In this document: piece after piece, positions 26,899-36,776 of the stretch
Position numbering within the stretch: position 1 is the stretch's first letter
How the letters are laid out: the number at the start of each line of letters is the position of its first letter
Position numbers and translations under genes: made by a program
Assembly: GCF_001809535.1 (NCBI RefSeq)
Contig: NZ_KV797910.1
Location: 270,560 to 334,559, forward strand
Source of the DNA: Aerococcus sp. HMSC062A02
GTDB taxonomy: Bacteria > Bacillota > Bacilli > Lactobacillales > Aerococcaceae
DNA: 64,000 bases
Direction of reading: 5' to 3'
The notes under the pieces: model-generated
The model's database searches: none
The model's input: the letters and a program-made list of their open reading frames with translations, nothing else
Told to the model about the DNA's origin: nothing

Positions 26899-27201
26899 TT
26901 GAAAAAGAAAAAAATCCCCATGCGGAAATGTGTGGTCTCCAATGAACAGGTCCCTAAGAAGGACTTAGTGCGTGTGGTCCGAACACCTGAAAAGGAGGTT
27001 GCCATTGACCCCAGCGGTAAGATGAATGGCCGCGGTGCTTATGTGAGCTTAGATCCAGACCTCGTCCAAAAAGCCTGGGACAAACATCTTCTAGACCGCC
27101 ATCTCAATGTCGATATTTCAGATGAATTCTACGAAGAATTGAAAGCCTACGTTGCTCACCAAAAGGCGCGTAAGGAATTATTCGAAAATGAAGAATTCTA
27201 A
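26899..27201 (+). CDS. ylxR: YlxR family RNA-binding protein
   Basis: 100 residues, basic. The family signature is visible: PMRKCVVSNEQVPKKDLVRVVR and GRGAYVSLD. It starts at TTG (26899) with GAAGGAGGGACAGCC upstream. The Bacillus orthologue has recently been linked to RNase P modulation; I state this from memory. It overlaps the start of ylxQ by 14 bases and lies in the nusA-infB operon. Confidence 0.9.
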   Translation: MKKKKIPMRKCVVSNEQVPKKDLVRVVRTPEKEVAIDPSGKMNGRGAYVSLDPDLVQKAWDKHLLDRHLNVDISDEFYEELKAYVAHQKARKELFENEEF

Positions 27202-27475
27202 GTTAAACCGTCTGGGCCTAGCCCAAGTGGCCGGTAAATTGGAGAGTGGCGAAGACCAAGTGCTTAAGGCGATTCGTTCAGGCCAAGCTAAGTTGGTTTT
27301 TGTAGCCAGTGATGCTAGTTTACGCACGCAGAAAAAATTTAAAGATAAATGTTCATATTATAAGATACCTATTAACTTAGACCATGATACGCTAGCTATC
27401 AGCCAGGCACTGGGCAAGAAACGTTCGACTTGTGCCCTAACTGATTCTGGTTTTGCCAAGGCGTTTTTGGACTAA
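27188..27475 (+). CDS. ylxQ: YlxQ, L7Ae-type kink-turn RNA-binding protein
   Basis: 95 residues of the L7Ae/L30e/S12e fold, which binds RNA kink-turns. It has LGLAQVAGKLESGEDQVLKAIRSG, AKLVFVASDAS and a C-terminal segment with LGKKRSTCALTDSGFAK. The start at 27188 overlaps the end of ylxR; the longer frame from 27152 would read ylxR coding sequence. The ribosome site is weak, so translation is probably coupled to ylxR. Confidence 0.88.
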   Translation: MKNSKLNRLGLAQVAGKLESGEDQVLKAIRSGQAKLVFVASDASLRTQKKFKDKCSYYKIPINLDHDTLAISQALGKKRSTCALTDSGFAKAFLD

Positions 27476-27507
27476 GCCTAATTAAAGTAAGTATAGGAGA
27501 GAAAAAT

Positions 27508-27519
27508 ATGAGTGCATAG
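27508..27519 (+). CDS. Possible three-codon upstream ORF before infB
   Basis: ATG-AGT-GCA-TAG with an AGGAGAG site (27495-27501) at good spacing, ending 19 bases before the infB start and out of frame with it. It may be chance, or a minimal leader that keeps ribosomes near the infB start. Confidence 0.25.
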   Translation: MSA

Positions 27520-27538
27520 ATAAAGGGAAGGTGATGAC

Positions 27539-29719
27539 ATGTCAAAAAAACGTGTCTATGAGTACGCAAAAGAAAAGAACTTATCCAGTAAGGAAGTATT
27601 GAAGAAAGCCAAAGAAGCTGGGCTAGAATTCAAGAGCCATATGTCTTCAATGTCTGATGATCAAATTAAACAGCTTGACCAAGCCCTAGCGAAGAAGAAG
27701 GACCAGGACAAGCCTGCCCAGAATACGCAAAAGGCCAAGAAAAATAACACTAATAAAGCGAAAGCAAATGACCAAGACAAGAAGGGCAAAACAAAGAAAG
27801 ATCAGGCAAAAGGAAATATGAGCAAAAACAAAAATAAGAAGAAAAATCAAAATAAACGGCAGCGTAACCAGAATAAAAACAACCATAAGCATCCAAACTA
27901 CAACAAACGGAAGAAAATCCACCATGACCAACCTAAGAACAACAAGCCTAAGGAACTTCCAGAAAAAGTTGTCTTTACCGATGGGATGACAGTGGCTGAG
28001 CTGGCTAAGAAGATTAAACGCTCACCAGCTGACATCATTAAGAAACTCTTCATGATGGGGATCATGGCCACCCAAAACGAATCCCTAGAGCGTGATGCGA
28101 TTGAACTCATCCTCGATGATTATGGCATTGAAGCAGAAGAAAAAGTAATTGTTGACCGCTCTGACTTTGACCATTACTTCGAAGAAGCTGCCAATGAAGA
28201 GGAAGACAAGCTGAAGAGCCGTCCCGCTGTTGTGACGATTATGGGTCACGTTGACCACGGGAAAACCACCTTATTGGATTACTTGCGTCAAGCTAATGTG
28301 GTTGAAGGTGAAGCTGGGGGCATTACCCAACATATTGGGGCCTACCAGGTCAAGGCCAATGATGAATTGATTACCTTCCTCGACACCCCAGGACACGCGG
28401 CCTTCACTACCATGCGGGCTCGTGGGGCAGACGTTACCGATATTGTTATCATCGTTGTAGCAGCTGATGATGGCGTGATGCCACAGACTGTGGAAGCCAT
28501 CAACCATGCCAAGGCAGCCGATGTGCCAATCATTGTCGCTGTCAACAAGATCGATAAGCCAACTGCCAATCCTGACCGGGTGAAAAATGAATTAATGGAA
28601 TATGGACTAGTCCCTGAAGAATGGGGCGGGGATACCATCTTTGTCAATATTTCTGCTAAATTTGGGGAAAATATTGATGAATTATTAGAAATGGTTCTGC
28701 TGATCTCTGAAGTAGAGGAATACAAGGCTAATCCAGATACCTATGCCATCGGATCAGTTATTGAAGCCCGATTAGATGCACACCGTGGAGCTATTGCAAC
28801 GGTTCTGGTTCAAAACGGAAGCCTCCATACTGGAGATGCCATTGTGGTTGGGGATACCTATGGCCGGGTCCGGACCATGGTCAATGACCAGGGCCGCCGC
28901 ATCCATGACGCCAGCCCATCTACCCCAGTCGAAATTACAGGTCTACAAGAAGCCCCTTCAGCTGGTGACCGTTTCGTCGTCTTTGAAGATGAGAAGACAG
29001 CGCGTACGGTAGGTGAAGAACGGGCTTCTCGAGCTCAAGAAGAGCGCCGCCAAGCCCACACCAAGGTCACCTTGGATAATCTCTTTGATACCATTAAGGA
29101 AGGTCAAATGAAGACCGTTAATGTGATTATCAAGGCCGACGTCCAAGGCTCAGCTGAAGCTCTAGCAGGAAGCTTGAAGAAGATCGATGTGGAGGATGTG
29201 CGCGTTGACATTGTTCACAGTGCCGTGGGTGCAGTAAACGAGAGTGATGTGACACTCGCTTCTGCTTCTAACGCTATCATTATTGGCTTCAATGTGCGTC
29301 CAACCCCTCAAGCTAAGACCCAAGCCCAAGCTGAAGATGTTGAAATTCGTCTTCATAATGTGATCTACAATGCCATCCAAGAGATTGAAGATGCCATGAC
29401 CGGTCTCCTCGATCCTGAATACGAAGAACAAGTAACGGGTGAAGTGGTTATCCGCGAAACCTACAAGGTATCTAAGGTAGGGACTATCGGCGGGGCCTAT
29501 GTGACCAATGGTGTCATTCGCCGGTCCAGCAAGGTCCGCGTCATCCGCGATAATATTGTGGTTTACGATGGGGAATTAGCTTCCCTACGTCGCTTCAAAG
29601 ATGACGTCAAAGAAGTGAGCAAGGGCTTTGAATGCGGATTAATGATCGAAAACTATAACGATATCAAAGTTGATGATATTATTGAACCTTATGAAATGGT
29701 TGAAATTAAACGTAAATAA
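27539..29719 (+). CDS. infB: Translation initiation factor IF-2
   Basis: The GTPase that places fMet-tRNA on the 30S subunit. 726 residues. The N-terminal IF2-N module ([19 protein letters not shown]) is followed by a Lys/Asn-rich linker (about 55-140, repetitive KNK/NQN sequence). A second IF2-N module comes next, then the G domain with GHVDHGKT (about 236), DTPGH and NKID, followed by domains II-IV. The linker is low-complexity, as in other Firmicutes. AAGGGAAGGTGATGAC precedes the ATG. Confidence 0.98.
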   Translation: MSKKRVYEYAKEKNLSSKEVLKKAKEAGLEFKSHMSSMSDDQIKQLDQALAKKKDQDKPAQNTQKAKKNNTNKAKANDQDKKGKTKKDQAKGNMSKNKNKKKNQNKRQRNQNKNNHKHPNYNKRKKIHHDQPKNNKPKELPEKVVFTDGMTVAELAKKIKRSPADIIKKLFMMGIMATQNESLERDAIELILDDYGIEAEEKVIVDRSDFDHYFEEAANEEEDKLKSRPAVVTIMGHVDHGKTTLLDYLRQANVVEGEAGGITQHIGAYQVKANDELITFLDTPGHAAFTTMRARGADVTDIVIIVVAADDGVMPQTVEAINHAKAADVPIIVAVNKIDKPTANPDRVKNELMEYGLVPEEWGGDTIFVNISAKFGENIDELLEMVLLISEVEEYKANPDTYAIGSVIEARLDAHRGAIATVLVQNGSLHTGDAIVVGDTYGRVRTMVNDQGRRIHDASPSTPVEITGLQEAPSAGDRFVVFEDEKTARTVGEERASRAQEERRQAHTKVTLDNLFDTIKEGQMKTVNVIIKADVQGSAEALAGSLKKIDVEDVRVDIVHSAVGAVNESDVTLASASNAIIIGFNVRPTPQAKTQAQAEDVEIRLHNVIYNAIQEIEDAMTGLLDPEYEEQVTGEVVIRETYKVSKVGTIGGAYVTNGVIRRSSKVRVIRDNIVVYDGELASLRRFKDDVKEVSKGFECGLMIENYNDIKVDDIIEPYEMVEIKRK

Positions 29720-29732
29720 GAGGTGAAAGATT

Positions 29733-30086
29733 ATGGCTAAGTACCGTGTGGAACGCGTCGCTCAGGAAATCCTCCGGGAAGTCAATGATATCTTGCAAAA
29801 ACGTGTCAAGGACCCCCGGGTTGAAAACGTCACCATCACTGACGTTGATGTAACTGGCGACCTCCAACAAGCCACGGTTTACTATTCGACTCTAGATAAG
29901 TCCGAAAGTAAGCGAGAAGAAGTGCAAAAAGGCTTAGACAAGGCATCTGGCCTTATCCGAAGTGAAGTTGGCAAGCGCCTGCAAATTTATAAAACACCTG
30001 AATTAAGCTTTAAGCGCGATAGTTCGCTCGAATACGGTGAGCATATCGATGCCCTGTTGAATAAGATTAAAGCTGAAGACAAATAG
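29733..30086 (+). CDS. rbfA: Ribosome-binding factor A
   Basis: A KH-like 30S maturation factor, 117 residues. The family core is seen in VAQEILREVNDILQKRVKDPR and VTITDVDVTGDLQQATVYYS. It is the last gene of the operon and ends 35 bases before a strong terminator shared with the opposing gene. Confidence 0.95.
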   Translation: MAKYRVERVAQEILREVNDILQKRVKDPRVENVTITDVDVTGDLQQATVYYSTLDKSESKREEVQKGLDKASGLIRSEVGKRLQIYKTPELSFKRDSSLEYGEHIDALLNKIKAEDK

Positions 30087-30120
30087 AGAAAGACTCTATG
30101 GCCTAAATGGCAGAATAAAA

Positions 30121-30166
30121 AAGCAAGCAGGGGACTGGCTTCCATCCAGTTCCTTGCTTGCTTTTT
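30121..30166. terminator. Bidirectional terminator between rbfA and the luciferase-like gene
   Basis: AAGCAAGCAGGGGACTGG (30121-30138) pairs with CCAGTTCCTTGCTTGCTT (30146-30163), with an A-run on the left and a T-run on the right, so it can stop both converging units. Confidence 0.9.
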
Positions 30167-30171
30167 AACGT

Positions 30172-31179
30172 TTAAGCTTGGGCGAGCTGGTCGTAGAGTA
30201 ATTGATAGGACCGGCGCCGGGCTTCTTGGTCTGCTAGAGGCGTGTAGATCATGATTTCATCAAATTGATAGCGATCTTTTTCTTCAAGCAGAATGTCGCG
30301 TACTTCTTCGGCCGTCCCCTTGACGAAGATACGTTGTTTTTCTTGTTCTTGGATAAAGTGCTCGGCTTGAGGGGATAAGTTGATACCCGCAGCTTCTTCG
30401 GCAGATAAGATGGGATTAAAGCGGTTCTGCGCCTGTTCGAAGCGGGCAATTTCCAAGGACTTGGCTTGGTAGTCCGCTTCCTCACGGCTGTCTGCTGCAA
30501 CCACCATATAGGTCGACATGGTTTGTGGTTCTTGGTGGAAGGCACTAGGGCGGAAGCTTTGCCGGTAGTGGGTGAAGATATCTTCCGGTGCCTTAACACC
30601 GAAGAACTTGGCAAAGCTATAGCCCATTCCTAAACGTCCACTATGGCCGGCTGAGTTACCGCTTGAGCCTAGCATCCAGGCTTGGGGCAGGCTTTCAAGT
30701 CCCTGGGGCGAGGCTTCAATCCCTTGATAGAGAGGATCGGTTCGGTCTTCTTCACTGATGAATTGGAGGATGGTCGCTGTTTTTTGGTAGAGGTCATCCG
30801 GCCAGTGGGGATCACCTTGGCCCAGGGCATAGATGGCCTGACGTCCTCCGCCTGGTGCTCGGCCAATACCGAGGTCCACCCGGTCAGGAGCTAAGGTGGC
30901 TAATGATTTGAAGACTTCAGCAATCTTCAGAGGGGAATAGTGCATGATCATGGTCCCTCCCGTCCCCACACGGATTTGTTGGCTAGCAGCAGCCACATAG
31001 GCAGCAAGGATTTCTGGAGCGGAAGAACCGTGCGTACCAGAGCCATGGTGTTCAGCGTACCAGATCCGCTGGTAGCCGATTTGGTCGAGGTACTGGGCGA
31101 GTTGGATACTGTCGGCATAGGCCTGGCTTAAGTTTTTATCCTTGGGCCGGCTAATGAGATCGAGAGCAGATAATTTCAT
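30172..31179 (-). CDS. Luciferase-like (LLM class) flavin-dependent oxidoreductase
   Basis: 335 residues of the bacterial luciferase-like fold, probably FMN-dependent. It begins KLSALDLISRP, then has RIWYAEHHG, the RVGTGGTMIMHYSPLKIAEVF block and RVDLGIGRAPGG, all usual for the MsnO8/YwcH-like subgroup of single-component LLM proteins. The substrate is unknown. The start at 31179 has GTAAGGAGGCC upstream on the minus strand. It stands alone, opposite to truB. Confidence 0.85.
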   Translation of the reverse strand: MKLSALDLISRPKDKNLSQAYADSIQLAQYLDQIGYQRIWYAEHHGSGTHGSSAPEILAAYVAAASQQIRVGTGGTMIMHYSPLKIAEVFKSLATLAPDRVDLGIGRAPGGGRQAIYALGQGDPHWPDDLYQKTATILQFISEEDRTDPLYQGIEASPQGLESLPQAWMLGSSGNSAGHSGRLGMGYSFAKFFGVKAPEDIFTHYRQSFRPSAFHQEPQTMSTYMVVAADSREEADYQAKSLEIARFEQAQNRFNPILSAEEAAGINLSPQAEHFIQEQEKQRIFVKGTAEEVRDILLEEKDRYQFDEIMIYTPLADQEARRRSYQLLYDQLAQA

Positions 31180-31280
31180 GTAAAGGCCTCCTTACTTTTT
31201 ATTAGATTCTATCAGCTTATTTGGGGGAAAGCAAAAATTCCAGATTCCTTAGCAGATACCTTCAGCTTTCCAGGGGAATT

Positions 31281-31289
31281 TGTTATAAT
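31281..31289 (+). promoter_or_regulatory. Extended -10 promoter of truB-ribF-hemW
   Basis: TGTTATAAT (31281-31289): perfect -10 with TGn extension, 30 bases before the truB start; no clear -35 box. Confidence 0.6.
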
Positions 31290-31318
31290 GACTGAGATAC
31301 GGAGAAGGAGGATTGTTT

Positions 31319-32227
31319 ATGGATGGGATTATTGCTTTATGGAAAGAAAAAGGCATGACCAGTCATGACTGCGTCTTTAAACTTAGAAAAATACTAAAGA
31401 CTAAAAAAGTGGGACACACAGGAACTCTCGACCCCAATGTCGATGGGGTATTGCCTATCTGCGTCGGTAAGGCGACTAAGCTGGTTGATTTCATGATGGA
31501 TAAAGATAAGGTCTATCGCGGTGAAATTTGTCTTGGTTTCGCTACGGATACCCAGGACTTGGATGGCCAAGTGGTAGCTGAAAGTTTTCTGGATAGGCCA
31601 CTTACTGACGAGGAATTAGCTGAAGGTTTGAGCTCGCTAGAAGGTTGGATTGACCAGGTGCCACCGATGTACTCAGCGGTCAAGGTAAAGGGACGCCGCC
31701 TCTATGACTATGCGCGTGCAGGAGAGACAGTTGAGCGGCCTAAGCGCAAGGCCCGGGTCGATTATTTTGCGCAGACAGGCCCCATGTCTTACAATAAAGA
31801 TAAAGGACGTTTGACTTTTCCATTTGAAGTCAAGTGCGGCAAGGGGACCTATATTCGGACCCTTGCGACGGATCTTGGCACTTATTTCGGTCAAGAAGCG
31901 ACGATGACTCAACTGACTCGGATAGCTTCGACCCCCTTTAAAGCCAGTGATTGTTACCGTCTTGAAGAGGTTAAAGCGATGGTGGAAGCTGGCGACCAGT
32001 CCTTCCTCCATCCCCTTGATGAGCTCTTGGGCCAATATCCGATTTGGCAAGTTCCTGACCATTTAAAGAAATTAGTGGCCAATGGGGCAGTTCTGAACCA
32101 AGAAAATCTACCTACTGAATTGGCTGACAAGCTACCCGTGCGAGCCTATATCGACGGTCAGCTCAAAGCACTCTATGGCCAGCATCCAGACTTATCGGAA
32201 CAAATGAAACCATTAAAAATGTTTTAG
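31319..32227 (+). CDS. truB: tRNA pseudouridine-55 synthase
   Basis: Makes pseudouridine 55 in the T arm of tRNA. 302 residues. The catalytic Asp is in GHTGTLDPNVDGVLPI; KDKVYRGEICLG and CGKGTYIRTLA are also family motifs. A PUA-like C-terminal region follows. ATG at 31319 is 8 bases from AAGGAG; TTG at 31313 is the alternative. truB-ribF order is widely conserved. Confidence 0.95.
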   Translation: MDGIIALWKEKGMTSHDCVFKLRKILKTKKVGHTGTLDPNVDGVLPICVGKATKLVDFMMDKDKVYRGEICLGFATDTQDLDGQVVAESFLDRPLTDEELAEGLSSLEGWIDQVPPMYSAVKVKGRRLYDYARAGETVERPKRKARVDYFAQTGPMSYNKDKGRLTFPFEVKCGKGTYIRTLATDLGTYFGQEATMTQLTRIASTPFKASDCYRLEEVKAMVEAGDQSFLHPLDELLGQYPIWQVPDHLKKLVANGAVLNQENLPTELADKLPVRAYIDGQLKALYGQHPDLSEQMKPLKMF

Positions 32228-32238
32228 TGAGGGATTCT

Positions 32239-33204
32239 ATGCAGACAATTAAATTACACCATCCATTCTCTAATGACCAAGTTCTAAAAGGGCCTATTGT
32301 GCTAGCACTAGGTTTCTTTGATGGGGTCCACCGGGGCCACCAGCGGGTCTTAGCGGCCGCTCGGCGTGAAGCCAGTAAACGCCGCCTCCCCTTAGTTGCT
32401 ATGACTTTTGACATGGCGCCGAGCATCATGTATCAAGAACTCAAGCCGACTGAGGTGAAATATTTAACCACGGTTGAGGCTAAAGAGCGGCTAATGGCCC
32501 ACCATGGCGTGGACTATCTCTACCTTGTCCAGTACACCAGTCAATTTGCCTATCAAACGCCCCAAGAATTCGTTGACCACTACATGGCTGGCTTGAATGC
32601 CGCCGTTGTGGTGGCTGGTTTTGACTATACTTATGGCAAGAAGGATATTGCCAATATGCAGACCCTGCCGGATTATGCCAAGGGACGCTTTGAGATCCTT
32701 GAAGTGCCTGAACTCGCCTTCCAAAACAAAAAGATAGGTAGTAGGCGGATCAAAGCCCTTCTTGAAGAAGGCCAACTTGGAGCGGCCAACCAGGCTCTGG
32801 GCCACCCTTACTTCTTCAAGGGCACAGTTATCCATGGCGAGAAGCGGGGCCGGACCCTGGGCTATCCCACGGCGAATTTAAGCTTTAGCGAGGAAGTCTT
32901 AGTGCCTGCTGTTGGGGTCTACGCTGTGGAATGTGAGCTCAACCACCATCTCTACCGGGGAATGGCTTCGATTGGTTACAATGTGACTTTCGGTGACAAT
33001 CGCGAACAGACGGTGGAAATTAACTTGCTAGATTTTGAAGAAGAGATCTATGGGGAAACCATGACCGTCTTTTGGCATGCTTATTTAAGGCCTGAATTAA
33101 AGTTTGACTCGGCAGAAGCCTTAGTGGACCAGCTCCACCAGGATGCCCTGGATACACAGGCTTATTTCGACCAAGAGGGCTTAGAAGAAATGAATGAGGG
33201 ATAA
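32239..33204 (+). CDS. ribF: Bifunctional riboflavin kinase/FAD synthetase
   Basis: Converts riboflavin to FMN and FAD. 321 residues: an N-terminal nucleotidyltransferase (ALGFFDGVHRGHQRVL, then GFDYTYGK) and a C-terminal flavokinase (GEKRGRTLGYPTANL, then YGETMTVFWHAYLRPE). ATG at 32239 is used with GAGGG upstream; GTG at 32227 would overlap the truB stop. It supplies cofactor for the flavoenzymes at 30.2, 49.6 and 54.1 kb. Confidence 0.95.
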   Translation: MQTIKLHHPFSNDQVLKGPIVLALGFFDGVHRGHQRVLAAARREASKRRLPLVAMTFDMAPSIMYQELKPTEVKYLTTVEAKERLMAHHGVDYLYLVQYTSQFAYQTPQEFVDHYMAGLNAAVVVAGFDYTYGKKDIANMQTLPDYAKGRFEILEVPELAFQNKKIGSRRIKALLEEGQLGAANQALGHPYFFKGTVIHGEKRGRTLGYPTANLSFSEEVLVPAVGVYAVECELNHHLYRGMASIGYNVTFGDNREQTVEINLLDFEEEIYGETMTVFWHAYLRPELKFDSAEALVDQLHQDALDTQAYFDQEGLEEMNEG

Positions 33205-33206
33205 GC

Positions 33207-34355
33207 TTGGCACAATCGATTTATATCCACATTCCTTTCTGTAATCATATCTGCTATTATTGCGACTTTAACAAGGTCTTTATCGAAAACCAGCCAGTGG
33301 ATGACTATATCTCTGCCTTGGGACGCGAATACCGGGCCTTTGCTCAAGAATTAGGTCAGGAAAAGATTGAAACCATTTATGTGGGAGGCGGGACGCCTTC
33401 CAGCCTCAATGAGGCCCAGATTGCAGATGTCTTTCAGTCTCTCTATCCTTTGATTGACTTGAGTCCAGAAGCCGAGATTTCTTTTGAAATCAATCCCAAT
33501 GATATTACGGCTGACAAGTTAGCTATGCTTAAAGCACAAGGGGTTAATCGCCTGAGTATCGGGGTTCAGACCTTTAACAATGAACTCTTACGAAAGATTG
33601 GCCGCAAACACACGGCTGAAGAAGCTGTTGCCGGTATCCGCTTGGCCCAAGAGATGGGCTTTGATAACCTTTCTATGGATTTGATTTTTGCCTTACCTAA
33701 GCAAACTTTGGCTGATTTTGAAGATTCTTTACACCAGGCTCTAAAGCTGGACCTACCCCATTATTCCATTTATTCTCTGATCTTAGAGAAGAAGACGGTC
33801 TTCTATAATTTGATGCGCCAGGGCAAACTTCCCTTGCCTAGCCAGGATTTGGAAGCTGAGATGTTCCAAGTGGCTATTGATGCTATGGAGGGTGCAGGCC
33901 GCCGCCATTATGAAATTTCTAATTATGGACTTCCCGGCTATGAATCCCGGCACAACTTGGCCTATTGGGACAATGCCGAGTATTTTGGTTTTGGGGCAGG
34001 GGCCCATGGCTACTTGAAGGGTTGGCGCTACCAAAATCATGGCCCTATCCAGCACTATCTCGAAGCTGTGGCTGACCGAGGCCATGCTATCCTTAGAAAG
34101 CAAGAATTATCCTTAGAACAGCGGATAGAAGAAGAGATGTTCCTGGGCTTAAGAGAAGCAGGAGGGGTTTCTCGGGCCCGCTTTAAGGCGGATTTTGGTA
34201 TCGACCTCTACGACTTATACCAGGATGCCATCGACCAGCTCTTAGACCAGGGCTTGATAATCTTCGATGAGGACCATATCGCCTTAAGCCACCATGGCCT
34301 CTTCCTCGGCAACGAGGTCTTCCAGACCTTCCTCCTCTCCGATGAGACCGACTAG
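33207..34355 (+). CDS. hemW: Radical SAM protein, HemW-like (coproporphyrinogen III oxidase-like)
   Basis: 382 residues. The radical-SAM cluster motif is CNHICYYCDF (CX3CX2C) in the first 25 residues, followed by GGGTPSSL and RLSIGVQTF, and a C-terminal HemN-like region. HemW proteins are heme chaperones and not true HemN oxidases; the motif CYYCDF fits HemW. The start is TTG at 33207 with GAGGG 6 bases upstream. It closes the truB-ribF-hemW unit. No heme synthesis gene lies nearby. Confidence 0.9.
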   Translation: MAQSIYIHIPFCNHICYYCDFNKVFIENQPVDDYISALGREYRAFAQELGQEKIETIYVGGGTPSSLNEAQIADVFQSLYPLIDLSPEAEISFEINPNDITADKLAMLKAQGVNRLSIGVQTFNNELLRKIGRKHTAEEAVAGIRLAQEMGFDNLSMDLIFALPKQTLADFEDSLHQALKLDLPHYSIYSLILEKKTVFYNLMRQGKLPLPSQDLEAEMFQVAIDAMEGAGRRHYEISNYGLPGYESRHNLAYWDNAEYFGFGAGAHGYLKGWRYQNHGPIQHYLEAVADRGHAILRKQELSLEQRIEEEMFLGLREAGGVSRARFKADFGIDLYDLYQDAIDQLLDQGLIIFDEDHIALSHHGLFLGNEVFQTFLLSDETD

Positions 34356-34370
34356 GGCAATTAAAATGAA

Positions 34371-34412
34371 AAGCATCCCAGATTCTCTTTGACAGAGGTC
34401 TGGGATGCTTTT
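34371..34412. terminator. Bidirectional terminator between hemW and cstA
   Basis: AAGCATCCCAGA (34371-34382)/TCTGGGATGCTT (34399-34410), perfect 12-bp stem with flanking A and T runs. Confidence 0.9.
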
Positions 34413-34420
34413 GCTATTAA

Positions 34421-35908
34421 CTAAATTTCTTGTTTACTGGCTTGGACATTAATCGGCCGCTGGTCGTTTAAGAGGGGATCGTCGGGACTGAGTGCGGCTT
34501 TTTGGCGCTTGCCAGAGATCCAGTAGAGGACGAAAATAGCGGCTGTAATAATGAAACCTACAATATAGGTTGTTGTTGATAGGGACATTCTAAAGCCGAT
34601 TGGTTCGGTCAAGATATAAACCACTACTGCCAGTAACATGAAGAGGCTTGGAATCAGGGTGATTAAGTAATTGCGACTCTTGAGATAGAGGTAGCGGGTA
34701 GATACAAGAAGTGAAATTACAGCGGTCACTTGGTTGGCCCAGTTAAAGTAACGCCAGAGCACTTGGAAGTCCACGAAGGTGAGGACAAAGGAAATGGCGT
34801 AGAGGGGTAGGGTGATCGCTAGGATCTTTTTCATCGTATCTTGCTTAATGTTCAGGTAGTCAGCTAGGATAGCGCGCAGACTGCGGAAGGCAGAAAGTCC
34901 TGAAGAAAGCGGGAGGACGATAACTCCCATGATGGCTAGGGTACCGAAGATACTACCGAGCAGGAGATAAGAAACCTCATTAACGACAACAGATGGTGTA
35001 CCTGATGCAATCATTTCACTTAGGGTCTTACCGTCGAATAAGGTGAGGGAAGCCGCTAGCCAAATCATGGCAATGACTCCTTCAGCGATCATCATCCCAT
35101 AGAAGGTATACCGGCCCTCGCGTTCATTGGTCATCGTCCGAGAAACCATGGGGGCCTGGGTGGCGTGGAAGCCGGATAGGGCCCCACAGGAGATGGTGAA
35201 GAACATACCCGGGAAGATGGCTAATTTATCTGGGTGGAAGTTCTGCAAAGTAGCCAGGCTTAATTCAGGCATAGAGGCATGGTCGACCATAAGTAAGCGC
35301 AGGCCAATTGCAGCTGTCGAAATGATTAGGATAGCGCCAAACCAGGGATAGACCTTACCCAAGGCCTTATCAATCGGCAGGATGGTCGAAATCAGGTAGT
35401 AGATAAAGATAGCAATCACAATACCGATCAATGGGACGCCAGCGGGTAGGATTAATTTAATTAGGCTGGCGGGGGACATGACAAAGACCGTCCCGACCAG
35501 GAGAAGTAAGAGCATGGCGAAAATATTAACTACATGCTTGACAATATTTCCGAGATAACGTCCTGTCAATTCGGGTAGGTGAGCCCCATTATTACGCAGG
35601 GAAATCATCCCGATCATATAGTCATGGACAGCTCCCGCAAAGATGCAGCCAATGATAATCCAAAGATAGGCTACAGGACCGTAGAGGGCACCCATAATTG
35701 GGCCAAAAATTGGACCCGTTCCGGCAATATTGAGCAATTCAATAATGGCATTCTTCTGTTTAGACATGGGAACAAAGTCTAAGTTATCGCGGAGGGCCTC
35801 AGCCGGTGTTGTCCGGTTGGGTTCAATCTGGAAGTTCCGCTCGACAAAGCGCCCGTAAACAAAATAGCCAAGGATCAAGAGGGCAATGCCGCCTAAAAAT
35901 GTAAACAT
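34421..35908 (-). CDS. cstA: CstA-family carbon-starvation transporter (probable pyruvate or peptide permease)
   Basis: 495 residues, about twelve or more membrane helices. It has the CstA blocks IELLNIAGTGPIFGPIMGALYG (near residues 56-77), AGAVHDYMIGMISLRNNG and SCGALSGFHATQAPMVSRT. Family members include E. coli CstA and BtsT; BtsT is a pyruvate/H+ symporter under a LytS/LytTR-type system. The same kinase-regulator type lies just upstream on the same strand, which favours pyruvate or a related acid as substrate. A 157-base gap with a cre-like site precedes it. The start has AAAGGAGC upstream. Confidence 0.88.
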   Translation of the reverse strand: MFTFLGGIALLILGYFVYGRFVERNFQIEPNRTTPAEALRDNLDFVPMSKQKNAIIELLNIAGTGPIFGPIMGALYGPVAYLWIIIGCIFAGAVHDYMIGMISLRNNGAHLPELTGRYLGNIVKHVVNIFAMLLLLLVGTVFVMSPASLIKLILPAGVPLIGIVIAIFIYYLISTILPIDKALGKVYPWFGAILIISTAAIGLRLLMVDHASMPELSLATLQNFHPDKLAIFPGMFFTISCGALSGFHATQAPMVSRTMTNEREGRYTFYGMMIAEGVIAMIWLAASLTLFDGKTLSEMIASGTPSVVVNEVSYLLLGSIFGTLAIMGVIVLPLSSGLSAFRSLRAILADYLNIKQDTMKKILAITLPLYAISFVLTFVDFQVLWRYFNWANQVTAVISLLVSTRYLYLKSRNYLITLIPSLFMLLAVVVYILTEPIGFRMSLSTTTYIVGFIITAAIFVLYWISGKRQKAALSPDDPLLNDQRPINVQASKQEI

Positions 35909-35927
35909 ATAAAGTGCTCCTTTCTTA

Positions 35928-35941
35928 TGTAATCGCTTTAT
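35928..35941. promoter_or_regulatory. cre-like site upstream of cstA
   Basis: TGTAATCGCTTTAT matches the CcpA consensus TGWAANCGNTNWCA at 12 of 14 positions. It lies between the probable cstA promoter and its ribosome site, where CcpA binding would block elongation. Confidence 0.5.
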
Positions 35942-36065
35942 ATGTTGTTAGGATAGCATATTTTAAAGTTTTTTTAATCTTTTTGCCGCGAAATGACTAG
36001 GGAGACGCTTGAATTAACTAAATGCGCCAGTGAAATGCGGGCACTTGTGATCGCTTGTTTAGGAC

Positions 36066-36776
36066 TTAAAAACCCAACTTATCGCGGAAAATTTTTGTAT
36101 AGGACCGACTGACTGGAACCTTGAGCTGGTCTAGGCTGAGCATATAAGTTTGGTTGAAATAGGGTTCGATCCGTTTGATGGCAGATAAGCGGACGATATA
36201 AGAGCGGTGGACTTGGAGGAAATCTTGATCAGCTAGCTTTTCTGCAAAGCTCTTGAGGGTCTCTGAACTATTGTAAGCCTGAGCACTTGTGTAAAGAAGG
36301 GTATTGCCTGCTTCTGCTACAATGGCTTGGATGTCCGCTTGGTCGAGCAGGACAATGGCCTCTCCTTCCTGGACCGGAAAACGTTTGGGACTGGCTTCTG
36401 AACCAGCTTGCGGCCGCTTGACGAGGTGTTCAATCTTTTGGATACACTGCTCGATACGGTCTTCTTCGAAGGGTTTCATGATATAATCCACGGCATCCAA
36501 GTTGAAGGCATCCAGGGCATATTCCTGGTAGGCCGTCGCAAAGACCACTAGAGGGGGTTTGGGCATCTGCCGGATGACATCGGCAATTTTAAGGCCTGTC
36601 TCGCCTACTAACTGTACATCTAAAAAGACCAGGTCGATCTTCTGGCTTAAGAGCACTGTTAGGGCCTCTTCGACACTAGCCGCTTCTTCAATTTGCCAGT
36701 CTTTGCGTTGGTTATGGATGAGGTATTGGAGCTCGTCACGGGCTAGGGGTTCATCATCAACAAGTAAAAGATGCAT
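36066..36776 (-). CDS. LytTR-type response regulator
   Basis: 236 residues: receiver domain with acidic pair D7-D8, phosphoacceptor Asp53 (LVFLDVQL) and KPF near residue 102; then a LytTR DNA-binding domain (about 135-236: QADIQAIVAEAGNTLLYT, VHRSYIVRLSAIKRIEPYF, VPVSRSYTKIFRDKLGF). It starts at the A of the kinase stop (TAATG overlap), so the pair is translationally coupled. LytTR regulators bind tandem repeats; AAATGCG occurs twice 13 bases apart in the gap before cstA (about 36021-36040), but this does not fit the usual spacing well. Confidence 0.92.
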   Translation of the reverse strand: MHLLLVDDEPLARDELQYLIHNQRKDWQIEEAASVEEALTVLLSQKIDLVFLDVQLVGETGLKIADVIRQMPKPPLVVFATAYQEYALDAFNLDAVDYIMKPFEEDRIEQCIQKIEHLVKRPQAGSEASPKRFPVQEGEAIVLLDQADIQAIVAEAGNTLLYTSAQAYNSSETLKSFAEKLADQDFLQVHRSYIVRLSAIKRIEPYFNQTYMLSLDQLKVPVSRSYTKIFRDKLGF

